Positions 12,101-24,736 of a DNA stretch of 64,000 bases are shown here, one piece after another. The stretch is from the NCBI GenBank assembly GCA_910591455.2, contig OU342808.1, forward strand, positions 22,111,714-22,175,713, read 5' to 3'. Position 1 is the stretch's first letter. The number at the start of each line of letters is the position of its first letter. The translations under genes were made by a program, and so were the position numbers. This stretch comes from Pholis gunnellus (taxonomy: Eukaryota > Chordata > Actinopteri > Perciformes > Pholidae). Below the pieces are notes generated by a model that saw only the letters and a program-made list of their open reading frames with translations, made no database searches and was not told where the DNA came from.

Positions 12101-14895
12101 TGTTTTGTCAAAAAAACATTTCAAAATGCTACATATTTGCAATGTACAATTGTACAAAATATTTAAAAAGAAATTAGCAAATCTTTGCACGTGAGAGACT
12201 GGAACCCTCCAAAAAAAAAGGAGTGCGACATTTTGGTAAATATGCTCATTTGCTTTTTTACCAAGTCATTTAAGAAGATTGATAGCTAATGTTTGACCGG
12301 TAAGTATGAAGCTACAGCTAGCGGCTTAGCTTAGCTTAGCTAAATATTGGAGACAGCTGCCATGGCTCTGTACAAAGGTAACCCAATTAACCTACAAGCA
12401 GCATTAAATGTCATTACTTTATCAACACTTTATATCTTGTTTGTTTACCTGTCTTGTTTACCTTTGGACCTTTGTGCTAAGCTTAACTAAACGTTTGCCG
12501 GGTGTGGCTTCATTGATTAACGCATACAGACTTGTGAGTGGTTTCGACCTTTTCATGTGACTCTTGGCAAAAACAGTTAAGAAGGACATGATTAAATTCC
12601 CAAACACAATGTCCAACAGCAAAGCACCATTTTTGTCTTTTTAGATTGTGTAAAAAAACCACTGTCCCGCCTTTAATTCTGTTTATTGTCTATTTGTTCT
12701 TGTCTGCAGTGTCGGGCGAACCGAGCGCTCAGCCCTCAAAGTCCTGCGGGAGCAGGTGTTTGCGCACAAATCTGACCTCATCTGTGCCTTCAAAAAGTGC
12801 GACAGCAACAACACAGGTGTGTAGTGGGACTATCAGGAACCAGTTCAGGATCAGGTGTTTCTTTATTCTTTATTCTTTATTTCCTGTGTACTTCCCCTTG
12901 TAGTTCTCAAAGAAAGGGAGAAATGTGAGCTCCCAACTTTTAATCCCTATTCAGAAAACGTGGGAAGACCAAAAGTCCATCCAGGAACATTTGACAGTTT
13001 CACAGAAACTGTTGTTGTTCAGGGTTTTACTTTAGTTTCACCAACACCCTTGTTTCTCAGGTACATACTAAAGTAAATAAGAAAGTATGTCATTTTCATT
13101 TCATTCAGCTCCTCACGTTTAGTTCTTTTACAACAGATTTACTTACATTTTTGCTTTTGAAACTCAAGGGTCACTTCTTTTACATGCTTTAAATTTCCTT
13201 TTGGACCTTACAAAATGTGTTTTCAACTGCATCTCCAACAGCTGATCGAGTTGCTTGTCTGTGTAATGTCTGTAATGAAAGGAGGACGTCTTGAAGTTAA
13301 AATGAGACGTGTTCGTCAAACAAACAAAAAGTTTTGACGCTTTCTTGGTGTAGCCAGTGTATTTTTTTGATCATGGAAAAGAGAAAGAATCAAACATGTT
13401 CATCATCTCACAGAGTGAAGGTTGATTTATTATAAAAGACGATCTGATGCTTTGGATCAGAGTCCTTAAGGTTGATTCTGTTTTCGACATTCAAGATTTA
13501 AAAAATCTGATAATGATAGCCGACATTATATAAAAGAAACATTTTGCATTCCTTCAATTTGGTTACAGTTGAAAAATAAACTTGTCAGAACTTTTTACAA
13601 ACACTGTAGAAGAGAGACAGTTTCTAAATGACCTCAAAGATATCTTTTGGGTTTCTGTGCTGAAATCTGGTTTGTGAGAATGTGGCTGAAATGAGATGAC
13701 GGGTATCATGTCCACCTCCTTCAGGTCTTCTGTGTCTGAACGACTGGGCCTCTGCAGTGGAGAGCGTGATGCACCTCGGTCTTCCCTGGAGGATGCTGCG
13801 CTGTCAGCTGGTCCCCGGCAAGCCCAATGGCGGCATGATCGACTACCACGAGTGGTTCAATGAGCTCGCCATCAAAGGAGCCAACGCGGATGTGAGTATA
13901 CCTTGCTGCAGATACACGGTGGTCACAAAACTTATATTGTCTGATTTAAGGATTTTTTGCTGAATCAGACACACTAATCTAAACGCACTTAAATACTGTT
14001 TGAATAAAAAAGAAAGCACTCTTGTTTTGTTGCAGCACATTGACCAGAGTCTGCTTGAGACTTTGTATCGTCACCGCTCCACCTTGGAGACAATCTTCAG
14101 AATCATAGACACCGACAACTCAGGTAAACCAATGAATCAATCACTGAAACTAGTTGCATGTATATTCATGTTTACGGGAGACCTCTATACACACATACTG
14201 ACTTCAGCATATGTTGTTGTTCTCCACCTTAAACTGTCCCTCTACCTTGTGTTTTCTACAATTTGACTGAGGGGAAAGAATGTGTCGGTCAACACATTGA
14301 TGAAATCAGTGTAGTGACTCACAGAGACAATCCGATGAGAGACAATCTGCTTCAGTGGAGGTGTAAAGTGTGTCAGGGCTCTGTGAAGTGTTTGTCGTGT
14401 CCAGATAGAGACGTTTACAGAGCTCAGCCTCTGTTAATCTGTAGCATGCACACAGGCCACGTAAGGTTACGTCCATCCCAGTTAAAACACGGATTAACCC
14501 ACTGATATACTGGCCTCCCCTTCCCCCACATCTAACCACACACCCGTTTCCCTCACTAAGTATCCGCCTGTTTGAAAACTCTGTAATCTCTTCTTTTCTA
14601 CTGTCCTCTTTAAACTTAAACCATCCTCCTCCTCCACACAGGCTTCATCACCATCGAGGACTTCCGGCAGACCTGGAAGCTGCTGAGTGTCTACCTAAAG
14701 ATGGAGATCACCGACGACACCATCTCCGACCTGGTCGTCACCATCGACCGCAACCAGGACGGCAGCATCGACATCGAAGAGTTCATGGAGGCCTTCCGAC
14801 TCACGGACAAGAAGAGCCGGCTGGAGCGAGGACGCAGCATGTTCATGGGGACGGCCACAGACCTCACCAAGCTGGAGGGAGACCCCAACATTTGA
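6135..14895 (+). CDS. ppef2: Protein phosphatase with EF-hands 2 (PPEF2), complete
   Basis: A Ca2+/calmodulin-linked Ser/Thr phosphatase of the PPP family; mammalian PPEF2 is photoreceptor-enriched. Coding exons: 6135-6186, candidate microexon 6299-6307, 7120-7247, 7347-7401, 7495-7670, 7961-8078, 8461-8507, 8966-9132, 9220-9256, 9801-9950, 10048-10380, 11544-11729, 11809-11951, 12710-12816, 13725-13891, 14036-14123, 14642-14895. All phases agree, giving 738 aa (735 without the microexon; human 753). Order: N-terminal MGCGVSKS, which fits myristoylation at Gly2 plus acylation at Cys3; IQ motif (LIQRWYRQYVARTEMRRR); metal and catalytic motifs GDLHGQ (180), GDFVDRG (209), RGNHED (240), HGG (294), SHEC (471); then C-terminal EF-hands with loops at 650-661 and 690-701. 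RRRYTW after the IQ motif and the PNINR segment fit PPEF2 better than PPEF1. A 111-residue exon (10048-10380) interrupts the catalytic domain. Start chosen at the acylation-type MGC. Confidence 0.97.
6299..6307 (+). other. ppef2: Candidate 9-nt microexon of ppef2
   Basis: Nine bases, CCGTCATAA, are flanked by a good acceptor (GCATGCAG) and a strong donor (GTAAGCC) and sit in phase between the first coding exon and the IQ-motif exon. Inclusion changes KNAVKAIRS to KNAVKAVITIRS. Skipping is also in frame and aligns without a gap to human PPEF2, so it may be an optional cassette or a chance splice-site pair. Confidence 0.4.
8685..8905 (+). repeat. Degenerate ATTGATTAATC-type repeat in a ppef2 intron
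   Basis: Blocks GTAGTGCTGCAACTCAATAC, TACATTAATTGATGGGAAAG, AATTGAGAAGCTAAAATC and CATCGATAAATCAACTTATTG suggest an old copy just upstream of the exon at 8966. Confidence 0.45.
11457..11497 (+). repeat. Perfect 15-bp inverted repeat (hairpin) in a ppef2 intron
   Basis: Arms 11457-11471 and 11483-11497 are exact reverse complements (AGCACTTTTAAGGAC / GTCCTTAAAAGTGCT) around an 11-nt loop. The right arm ends 46 nt before the exon starting at 11544, so in the pre-mRNA the stem would lie in the branch-point region. Structure is seen; function is not known. Confidence 0.75.
12003..12175 (+). repeat. Fragment of the GGGCTGCAACTA-type repeat in a ppef2 intron
   Basis: Starts CTAGGGCTGCAACTAGTTCC followed by CGATTTATCAATTAGTTGTC and CAACACCTCATTGTTTTGTC, the same block order as the copy at 63.2 kb. 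It is directly followed by a GCTTAGC-family repeat. Confidence 0.55.
12225..12600 (+). repeat. Degenerate teleost repeat, GCTTAGC family (copy in a ppef2 intron)
   Basis: Contains the hallmark order ATTTTGGTAAATATGCTCATTTG, AAGAAGATTGATA, AGCTTAGCTTAGCTTAGCT and CATGGCTCTGT. The same ordered blocks recur at about 16,335, 18,240, 20,270 and 25,375, showing a dispersed element. The GCTTAGCTTAGC stretch is internally tandem. Class is inferred as a non-autonomous MITE-like element. Confidence 0.65.
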
Positions 14896-14954
14896 GCAGA
14901 GAGACGGAGAGACTGAAAAACAGAGAGTGACCTCAGGGCAGACTCCTCGCCAGG

Positions 14955-15004
14955 CAGCAGAGGGGAGGGGAGGGGAGGGGGGGGAGGGAGAGGAGGGAGG
15001 GGAG
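14955..15004 (+). repeat. G-rich GGGGA-type minisatellite in the ppef2 3' UTR
   Basis: Short tandem runs of GGGGA and related G-tracts directly after the stop codon. The many G-runs on the transcribed sense strand could form a G-quadruplex in the mRNA; that is inference. Confidence 0.7.
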
Positions 15005-15329
15005 ATGAAGCCATGCAAGCTGCTTCAATGACGCACTTTGAGACGTAGGATGCTGCTGAGCAACAGCCGTGTAGATCACATGGGATTAGAGAGAGGATAG
15101 AGTTCAGGGTATTTGAAAGCAAATGTTCGTTTTACATTTTGATGAAGTTTCATCCAATGACTCCATTTTGTCTCTGTTATTAAGTTAGTCGTTAAAACTG
15201 TTACAAGAAAGCATTATATTTAGGCTACATTGTTATTATTAGTGTTGATCAATCGATTTTTATTACATCAAAACCCTTTTATATTAATAGGTTCATTACA
15301 GAGAAAAAGAGGGAGAGACATAATACACA

Positions 15330-15965
15330 TTCAAGTAATACTGCAACGATATCCAAAAGCCAGTTGGTTAATTGCTGAAGTTGGTCATTTCATAATCAAT
15401 TAATCTGCCAATTATTTTTATAAATAAATCAATTTATCGTTTAGTCAAAGTGACATCAGGCAATTTCTAGATCCAAAGGTGATGTCATGAAATGTCTTGC
15501 TTTGTCCGACCAGAAAACCAAAACCTAAAAATATTCAATTTACTAGAATGTAAAGACAACAATAAAAGAGCAAATGTTCACCTTTGACAAACTTAAACAA
15601 GTGAATGTTTGGATTTTTTACTTGAAAAGTGACTCAAACAATTAATCTACAATCAACTTATTAATTAACTAATAACAAAATAGTTGGAAATTAATTTTCT
15701 ATATAATTATTCGAATAATTGTCAAAGAAAATTGTGAAAATGCCAACAAAAGGCTGTTTCTCAGATGCCTCTTCAAATGACGTGTTTTGTTAAACCAACA
15801 ATCCAAAACGCAACAATAGTCATTGTATAAAACAAGAGTGAAATAACGCTCAAATCCTCCCATTTTGATAACAGGAAGCAGTGAATGTACCATTCCTCCT
15901 ACAAAAAATAACTAACTTTCTATGGATTCACTAATTGATTAATCTACTAATTATTTCAGTGTGCA
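15330..15965 (+). repeat. Two adjacent ATTGATTAATC-type repeat copies in the ppef2 3' UTR
   Basis: First copy: ATAATCAATTAATCTGCC, AAATCAATTTATCGTTTAG, ATGTCTTGCTTTGTCCGACC, ATTCAATTTACTAGAATG. A second fragment (about 15,690-15,965) is inverted, then ends CACTAATTGATTAATCTAC. Seen by repeated block order across the window. Confidence 0.6.
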
Positions 15966-16329
15966 GGTGTTGCACTTTACATTAATGCTAATCTACAGCA
16001 GCCTTGCATCTACGTGTGATGTGCACTCCTCTCAAATAAATTAAATTATACAATAAAATAGGCAATAATTGTGCAGCTCTTTATTTACATTTATTAAATA
16101 CAACTTAAATGTTGCTGGTGCCTTAGCAGTAGAAGTGTTTTAACTTCTAGAGATGAAGTTAAGTCTGCACTGATGATGTTCTGTATCAGTGCCAACTGCC
16201 AACGATTTACTGGGGTCCCTCCTCCTCTCGTGGGATTCGACCCTCACCTTGTCCAGAACTGAGAACTCATGCTTTTATTTATTTGACTTTTAGGATGCAT
16301 GTCTACCTCCAAATTAAAAAAATCAATCC

Positions 16330-16690
16330 CATATTGTGAGAAATATGTTTCTTCGCTTTCTTGCCGAGAGTTATGCCTGTCTGTTCAATATGTCACTCGA
16401 GACGGTTAGCTTAGCAGAATGACTGGAAACTGGGGGAAACAGCTAGCCTGCCTCCTGCTGAAGGAAACTAAATCCGACAACTGGCACCTCTACAGCTCAC
16501 TGATTGACATTTTGTTTTACTGTGTTTAATCTGTACAAAAAACACTTTTACAGGTGGTGGTGACAGATTTATTTTCACTTTGGACAGAGCCAGGATGTAG
16601 CATTATATTCAACCTGGTATCAATCTTTTTATCTATAGTCAAGAATGCAAATAATAACCAAAATGTTGAACTATTTCTTCAAGATATGGA
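16330..16690 (+). repeat. Degenerate teleost repeat, GCTTAGC family
   Basis: Same block order as the copy near 12.2 kb: GAGAAATATGTTTCTTCGCT, then GGTTAGCTTAGCAGAATGAC, GGGGAAACAGCTAGCCTG and a distal AAATCTGTACAAAAA-like segment. It lies in the ppef2 3' UTR just upstream of the preferred poly(A) signal. Confidence 0.6.
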
Positions 16691-18239
16691 GACATGATGT
16701 TTTAGTTTGGTAAATATGTTTGGTTTCCGTATCCATTGTTAGACAAAGTTCCTATATTGTTTAATATTATTATAACTCAACCAAAAAAGGGATGAGGAAG
16801 TCAGTGTGCATATGTGTAAAGTTTTGTTGTAAATGTTATTGTATGTGTTTGGTTTTTTTGGAATGCTGACCATGTAAAACTCTTACTGTAAATAAATCTC
16901 AGTCAAATTTGTAGCATTCATTTGTGTGTGTCTGTGTTTGAGGAGATGTTTATGAATTACAATGTAAAGAGACATAACTGATCTAAAATGGTATATTAGA
17001 GAAAATGTAACTTAGTGATTTAACTTTTTTAAGTATACATTGTCAGTAGGTAAGGTTTCTTTGGACGTTTTCTGGAAATATCTATAATTTAAAATAACTA
17101 ATATAACGTAGTGATCTGAACATTAAAAATGATTTGTTGTTAGCTACAGGCATTCATGTGCTTTTAATGTGTTGCTCCCTATGGACACACATGGTTTTGT
17201 TAAGGCTATACCTGCATACACTTATCACCTATTTATTCATCAATTATTTATTTTACCAAACCCTAAATAATTAAAGTTTACAAATAAAACATATATTTTT
17301 TTAAATCACACAATAATATACTCTCGGGATGTCATTTGATGTAGAGATTGTTTTTTATCAAATAATCAACCAGCTCTACAATAAGAAACATGAAAAATAT
17401 TACAGATTAAAAGATAAAAACTGAGAGAATATATATTTTCTTAAAAGTGATAGTTGAGCAACATTTAAATTAATGTCCCTCGAAATGAAGGCCACAAACT
17501 GAAAGACACAAAAGCTTTAGCATATTGAAGTACATTTTAAACACCTGATATTATCATAAACAGCCTCCTGCACATTTTCAGGCGATTCTTTTTGGATTCG
17601 AATATCTCAGCTCACATCAAACTATTAATATTATCCTCCCTGGACAGTCAAAGTAGTTTTCGGGAACACCAGCAGGGGGCGCAGCAGACCATTTAGTACA
17701 ACTTGTTAACCAGGAGCCCAGTTTATCTGAACTGATACTGGCTGATAGAAGAAGTACACACTGTAATTTAAAACAGAACAACTATCCACAAAAACTGGCT
17801 AAGAGTATTACTTGTTATAAATGAATACAAAAGAGCAAACAGGGTTATCTGAGATTCCTGAAGGCACCAAATGCATCACGGATTTCAGCTGCAGCTACAT
17901 TTAATAGAAATACTTTGGGTTTTAACAGCATTATCTCCCTGTAAGCCTCTGCGGTCGGGACAGTAGTTTTCCTTTCAAATGATAATCTTTCAAGTGGGTG
18001 GATATTAAAACATGCCCGGAGCTGCCTGCAATTTAAACGTTGTTAGATTAAATACCATTCGCACACACCATCGATGCTTAGCTACCTGGAGAGGAGGGTT
18101 TGTCCTACTTCAGGCAGCTCCTGGCTCAGCAGGTCATCTGGGCTCAGACTTGTGTCCTGCAGATTTGTGGAGACTGTCAGCACATATGCATGATTGTTTA
18201 TGAAAGCAATAGGTCGACACTTTTGTTATTAGATGTATT

Positions 18240-18790
18240 CACTTCCTTGCCAAGAATTAGCTAACTTACATGAGAAGATTGATACCGTTCATTTGTAAGT
18301 TACAGTAAATAAATGAAAATGTTACAGCCGGCAGCCGGCTAGCTTATCTAGTTCCGCTTAAAGCTGGAAACAGGGACCCTGTTACCGTCCAAAAGTAACA
18401 AAGTCCAGTTAACCTTACCTCTAAAGCTCGCTCACTAACACGTTATCTTGATCCTTGAACCCATTATATCTTGTTTATCTTATATATCTTTGTTTAAGTG
18501 CAAAAAAAAACTTAATTTTGACCAAACTAGTGTTAGCATAGCTCAAGATGTCCCACTCATAACCCTCACTGTAAAATGTGAAAGTTGTAGCTTTCCCATT
18601 TTGTACAAATTAAACAAAAGATACATGAAGCGTTGATTGGTGAGCTTTAAATGTGCTGTTAGGCTGAGATTTTGTTCTCAGCTTGGCCTAGGCCCAGCCT
18701 TGCTAGCTGTTTCTCCCCTTGGCCAGTATGTTAAGCTAAGCTAACTGTCTCCGAGCTCTAGTTACAAGCTAGTAACAAGCAAACAAGAGA
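18240..18790 (+). repeat. Degenerate teleost repeat, GCTTAGC family
   Basis: Shows TGAGAAGATTGATACCGTTC, GGCTAGCTTATCTAGTTCCG, GCTGGAAACAGGGACCCTG and TATATCTTGTTTATC, matching other copies. A second GCTAAGCTAAC block at about 18,735 may belong to it or to an adjacent fragment. Confidence 0.55.
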
Positions 18791-20269
18791 GACATTCTTA
18801 AACTTCATTAAACAGGACTTTCCTTCCTTCTACTGCTTTTCACATCTAGCTACCACCACCACCACCACCAACAAAGAGACTCACATGTTGGTGACAAGTG
18901 AGACAATGAAGGAGGCAGTTAGACCTCTTATTCCAGCGTGTTTGAGGAGGGGGGGGGGATCTATTGTGGACTGTCAGCAGGTGGTCTTATAGTTGTAAAG
19001 CTGCTGGAGCGTTGCCTTAATGGAGACATTTGAACGAAAAGATTCTCAATCAACTGTAGCGTCTAAAAGCACTCGCTGTGATGGATTAGGCCTCCGCTGA
19101 AGGCCTAACTGCACTTTTAAGTAACATTAAAGTGCTCCACAGGTTTGTTGTTGTTTGCACAAAAACAAGTTGGGATAAAATAAAATAACTTTACATATAA
19201 ATAGACTGTGTTATTGGGATTTCTTACATTTTTCTGCAATGCGTATAAAAAGTGGAACAATATTTATTTCGACCTCGACCTGCTCTTTTCACATATCTCT
19301 GAAATGTTCAATGGGCCCCTATATCATTTTTTATCGTCTTTTGGGTTTTAGCAGCTTAACAATGTGTAAAGTTGACAAAATGCTGAGTCAGACTCATAGC
19401 TGAGTTTAATCTGCAAATAAAAGATACTATTCATGTGGGATGAGGACAGATGCTAAAGACAAAAATGAACCGAGACTCCAGAGGGTAAAAGAAAGCACTT
19501 CACTTCAATCAGCAGAGAAGAGTCGCAGTGAAGCGTCAGCCAGCAAGAGGGTCAACTCCACAGAAGGTCGATCCGGTCATAAAAGCAGTAAATACTGTTC
19601 ACCTAATGGAAAGACTGAAGGAGAGAGTGCATGTGATGCCCGCAGACCCTGAAACGATAATATCAAGGGCAGCAAATGATGCGAGTTCTCAAAAGAGTTC
19701 AAACGAGGAGAACGTAACTTCCCCCGAGGCCACAAGTTTGAATACAGCTGCAGCTACACAATTAACAGTGTTTATCTGTTGCAGCTTGAGCTGCATGACA
19801 CAAACGTGTGACCTTTTGCTTCTCCCTAAAAACCTGCCTGAGCTCGAGTCAAACCAGTGAAGGGCTTGAAAAGAGTGGGAAGAGTCACAAAGATATCTCG
19901 TTACAGGACATAAGAGAAGGGTTTTCACCTGAATGTGTTGGATGTTTATGCATAAAAGTGAGTCTAGAAAAAGTCCTTGCTCTCTAATCTCTGTGTGCTT
20001 GTCCAGTTATTCAAGGGAAAAAGAAATAAACTGTATCAAACAACTTTGGCCTGAATGTTTATAGAGGGAATTTCTTCCACAAAAACATGTCAAGATTGCA
20101 TTTAATTAGACTTAAAAAAAAGAAAAAACATGCAGAAAATACAAGTCACAGTGACTTGTTATTTATGGAAGGAAGGAAATTACATGAAAGTCTGGATTTT
20201 ATATGCAATTGAATAACTAAATGTGACATCTAACCACTTGTGAATACATAACATTGAATTTTAAAGCAG

Positions 20270-20640
20270 TGGATCCACATTTTGGGAAGATATGCTCATT
20301 TGTTTACCGTCAGAGTTAGTCACCACTGTCATGTTTGTCCAGTGGTGTAGCTATCGAGAGCAGCTGGTTGGTTTAGCTTAGCATAAAGACTGGGAACAAG
20401 AGGAAACAGCTAGCCTGGCTTCTCTAATGCTCACTAATTTAAAAAAATCATAGTTTGTTTAATCTGTACAAAAACTGAAGTGTAAATTTGTCACGTTGTG
20501 GTTTCATGGCAGGTTATGTGACGGACTATTTCTAGGATTGTTTCATTCGTTTATGCTACGCTAAGCTAAGCTAAGCTAAAAAGCTATAGCTTCATTTTGA
20601 TCAGACAAACAAGAGAGTGGTCTTAATCTTTCCTCAAATA
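20270..20640 (+). repeat. Degenerate teleost repeat, GCTTAGC family
   Basis: Contains ATATGCTCATTTGTTTACC, GGTTTAGCTTAGCATAAAGA, GAGGAAACAGCTAGCCTGG and a tandem CTAAGCTAAGCTAAGCTAA run near 20,560. It is one of the better preserved copies in the window. Confidence 0.65.
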
Positions 20641-21154
20641 TCTAAATATTCCTTAAAGAAACATTGGATTTGTAGCTTTGAAATATTATACTTTGAAAAT
20701 CATCTGAACTTATGTGGGTTGAATTTTATTTTTAATTTTCCGGTCCAGTTTTTTTTCCAGGGTGTAAATTCATGTTGGGGTTGCACATCTGAACTTCCTT
20801 TTCTTGTTTCACGTTATTTGTAGGATTAGGTTTTTGAATTTTGCACTTTGATTTATTTAATCTGGATTTGTGAAGCTGTAAAAATTAACTTGTATTACTT
20901 TCTTTTTAACCATATGACTAAAAGTAATCTTTAACTTTCAAAGTGACAAATTCATAACCATAATTTAAATGGTTTTCAAAGGTCAATGCTATTCAACAAA
21001 ACGTATTCAGTAGAGATTAAGCTCCACAATAATTCATTTAGTTGCTTATAATTTACACCTACATTCATCAGACTCCTCCAGATGAACAGTTATAGTACCA
21101 CAAACTTCATTCATATTTCCCATATTAATCAAAAGACAAACAACGGTGTGAATT

Positions 21155-24100
21155 TTGCACTTGACTGCAACTTTATTTTTTTGCAAATACACTATAAATG
21201 TTTACAAAAGCACTGTAGAAACATCTGTGCAGTGTAAATTATCAAAACTAAGAATGGATATTACTCATTATTCATTTTGCACCTTACATGACAAGGATTG
21301 TCATTTTCAGCAGCAAAACAAATTAGTATATCTCAACAGGAAACGTCTGTTAGTGACTTCAGAACATTGAAATGGGCAGATGCGGTTGTTACACCAAAGA
21401 GCAAATTAAGGAAAATAATAATAAAAGGATGGTATGGCACTAGTGCTCATCCCTGACGGAGGGCTTCATTCATCTAGATAAGATTACACAGCATCAACTC
21501 ATTACTTTACTCAGTCTTCAAGATAATCAGCCTTCCAGTAAAAATCACTCCAGTTTGACAGAAATGGTGCATCGGCTCCACAAATACAAATTTACACACA
21601 CGAGTTCTCAAACACTCAAATCTTAAAAGATTCATGAACACTCTTACAGACATTTTTACAGGTCTCTTGACAGCTCCAAGTGTCACATACTGGTCCATCT
21701 TTTTACACCTTTATGTATTTTCAGTGTGGAAAAAAAATGAAATGATCAATAATGAAATACTTATTAGAACCACAAAAATAAAATAAAAAAAGAACTAAAT
21801 CAAGCTACAGAAAAAGGAAATACTTCTACACAACTATCAAATCACAAATTGATGGAAAAAAAAAAAAAGATACATAAATAATGTGTGGCCCCTTACATTT
21901 TACACAACTCTGTATTGCTTCGTCTTACATAATACTGAGATCTGCTCACAAAGAGCACAGATTCGTTTTGTTTGCTCTTTTACTGGTTGACAAAACAAAA
22001 AGCAATACCCATCAATCCAACTTGTGAAATTTCTTCTTTTTTCTTGCCAGAAGGCACATAGACACATGTTAATGCTCACACAACAGTGCTGCAAATACTT
22101 CACATAAGAGGTGGCACGATAAAAAAGGAAAAAAAGAAATAACTAGGTGAGCGGTGGTTTTGTGGTACAACCGTTATCACAGAGGAGAGTAAACACGGTG
22201 CTGGGGCAGATCTATTAGGTTATCTTTGGTCAAGCAGGGACGAGCCAATGGGCTCGAAGGATTGGACTCAAAGGTCGGTGTAGAAGTCAGACAGTGGATG
22301 GCTCAGATGTGTGTTTGAACAGACGCTGTGAAGAGCCGCAAACACACGCGACTCTCGGGATTAAGGTCTCTACGGTTCAAGTTTTTAAAAGGTGGATAAC
22401 AATGGACTGTGAGTTTGCACAAGGCGGCGGTTGCTTGCCTGTAGATGGAATTAAAAAAGGCCTTTAGTGAATTGATTTAACCTTAAAGGAATACTTTCAA
22501 CCGCTCCACCAGTGTTATTAATCCCGGAATCAGACTTCTGACACCGATCTTAGACGAAGCGGCTCGCTTTTTGGGCACCACCAGCGAACTGTTAAGTTTA
22601 CTACTCCTATAATGAACTCCAACAATACATGTGATATGGTCACGATCTGCTAATAAGAGGAATGAGTGTGTTAAGTGAGATACATTTACAAAAGTGTTGC
22701 TAGTAATAACTGTAACTGCTAATTCCATTAAATGGCAGCAAGCTTTGGGCTTTGTATCTTGTGCTCAGGTGTCAAAAGGGGTTGGCAACACAGAAAGCCT
22801 TAAAGAAAAAGCCTCTGCGGATCAACCTGAAAGAGAATATGAGCATATATGTACACGTATGTACAAATACAAGTCCATAGGTTATGGTATTTTCTTTTAG
22901 CAGCAATAACAAAATACAAAAGTATATCAAAAGAAGACACTCCATCTGCTGAAAAGCAAGTAACAGAGGCATGGATGTGTGTTCATCTACATCAACATCC
23001 TTCATAACCAATACTAACAAACCATTGAAATGTATTGAACATATGGACCACCTGCATCGAAATGAACGGGACAAAAAAAAACAAAAACAAAAATACACAG
23101 GGCACAATTTCCAGGCAAAGTGCAGGGAATTTTCCACGATGACAGTATTATGGCCTTAAATTCACTTCCCATTAGCGACTACCACAGGGTTTGACGTAAC
23201 GAGACGAGTGTGGCGGACAGAAAAATGAGAAGACATGAAACATAAGACAAACAGTGATTCAAGTGCTGTGTGCTGCGTTTTGCCTGAATGTCTACAGCTC
23301 CTTGGCAAACTGAATGACTGCACAGCGGCTCCCTCAAAACGCCCAATGTTTCCACTTTTTTCTTGTTTATATTCACGGCACTTTGACAGTGTTTTTGACA
23401 AATCAGCTGTAAATATATATCAAAGTAGGACAAAAAAAACCTGGTAGTCTTGTGTGAGGACTGGTTTTAGCAATCCAAATTGTGCTTTCTCTAATAAGTA
23501 ACAGTGTAGACGTGCAGGAGCGGTCGACACCGGAGCAAAGTTAGTGTCTTTCAGCACACCTAGAAGGACTGCTTGCTGGATTTGGTCAGAGGTATCTCAA
23601 CATTTCCCCTTTTACATATGTACAATAATGACAGAAGAGATTTCCAGCTTATTTGAACAATGTATGAACATAAAGAACACGCTGAACCATTATAAGGCAG
23701 AAAGCAGGTTCAAGTCTCCCTTGTAAGTTCTGTGGGTGCTTTTTTTGAATGTGATGAAGCCAAAAAAAAAAAAAGGTGCAACTTTATCAAGCTACTGGTG
23801 GCAACCCCTAGTAATTTCACCTTCATGAACTTGGAAATGCTGCGGAATATTGTTTTAGCTAGTGTTCTGGAGAGATTGAGAGGGTCACTACACTGTGCCT
23901 GCATCAAGACAAATAGTTTCCCATTTTCCATCAAAACAGGACACGAAGTGTTAGATAAAGGTGCACACACACGTTCACTAACAGATACTGGAAGTGTTCT
24001 GTGTGTGTGTGCATTATTCACCTTAGGAAGAAAAAAAAAAGGCATTAATGCTATAAATAGTTTGGCTCAGTGTTTTTTCCTCTGCCTTTTTCTTTTTTTG

Positions 24101-24736
24101 TTACAAAAAGGATATGCCAAGTTCTGATTATATTAGCAAAACCATGTTATCCTCTGAGCAAAGGAGCTCAGAATTGTGTCCTAAGGATTCGGTTTAAGGA
24201 GGCTTTTTTTTAAATCTGTTGGCTTGAATTTTCTCCACTGATGCAGAGGAAAGGAGCCGGAATACGTCGGTAACAACACCCACTGTTGTCGAGGTGAATA
24301 CTAAAACGCTCCTTGAGCAGTATCAGTCGGCAGAGCCTGCTCGGCGGATCATGCATCCGTGTGCGACAGCGACACCTACGCTACGTGTTCCCTCAGAAGA
24401 ATTATGGAAAAAAGGCTTGTCCTGGCCGACCCCGCCCAGAGTCCCTTAAGGCCGACCAGGATGGAAAAGAGGAATGAGAGTTTTGCAGTACGGCAGGCAG
24501 TGAGGGCCATGCTCAGCAGGTAGAGTAGAGGAAGACACAGTCATAAGAGGGCTCAGTGAGAGGCGCAATGTCTTTGTTGACTAAACATCTACTGGGGTTT
24601 GTGTCCCACCCCTTTCCCCCTATAAGTAAAAATTAGCCCGCTGTGAATGCAAACCCCCATCCATGGTAATGTAACACCCCTGTGCTGCTCCCTCAGCCCC
24701 CTTCCTGAGCTCTACACTTGGGGAGGGGATCCTCAA
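21155..24736 (-). other. scarb2: scarb2 3' UTR (about 3.5 kb) with poly(A) signal
   Basis: Continuous non-coding sequence downstream of the scarb2 stop on the minus strand. A minus-strand AATAAA lies at 21177-21172, followed by a GT-rich stretch (GTTGTTTGTCTTTTG), which suits the transcript end. A UTR of this length is normal for SCARB2. Short frames inside it are chance ORFs. Confidence 0.5.

Larger units (their letters stand above)
14896..16915 (+). other. ppef2: ppef2 3' UTR with poly(A) signal
   Basis: Region after the TGA at 14893-14895. It starts with a G-rich tract and includes degenerate teleost repeats. AATAAA at 16891-16896 is followed by a GT-rich stretch (TGTGTGTGTCTGTGTTT), the classic arrangement of a cleavage site. 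Earlier AATAAA copies (about 15561 and 16037) could serve alternative shorter ends. Confidence 0.55.
16916..21150. other. Repeat-rich intergenic region between ppef2 and scarb2
   Basis: About 4.2 kb separates the ends of the two convergent genes. It holds degenerate copies of a GCTAGC/GCTTAGC-rich fish repeat (about 18,240-18,790 and 20,270-20,640), a (CCA)n run near 18,851 and a G-run near 18,950. Short open frames around 19,440-19,860 have no splice context or recognisable similarity. I see no gene. Confidence 0.55.

Noticed and set aside
14691..15122. 143-codon minus-strand frame over the last ppef2 exon
   Set aside because: It is the shadow of the plus-strand EF-hand exon and the adjacent G-rich minisatellite; no splice logic or family similarity.
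19440..19860. Overlapping plus-strand frames in the ppef2-scarb2 spacer
   Set aside because: Ser/Lys/Glu-rich but with no acceptor or donor context, no upstream promoter hints and no recognisable relatives.
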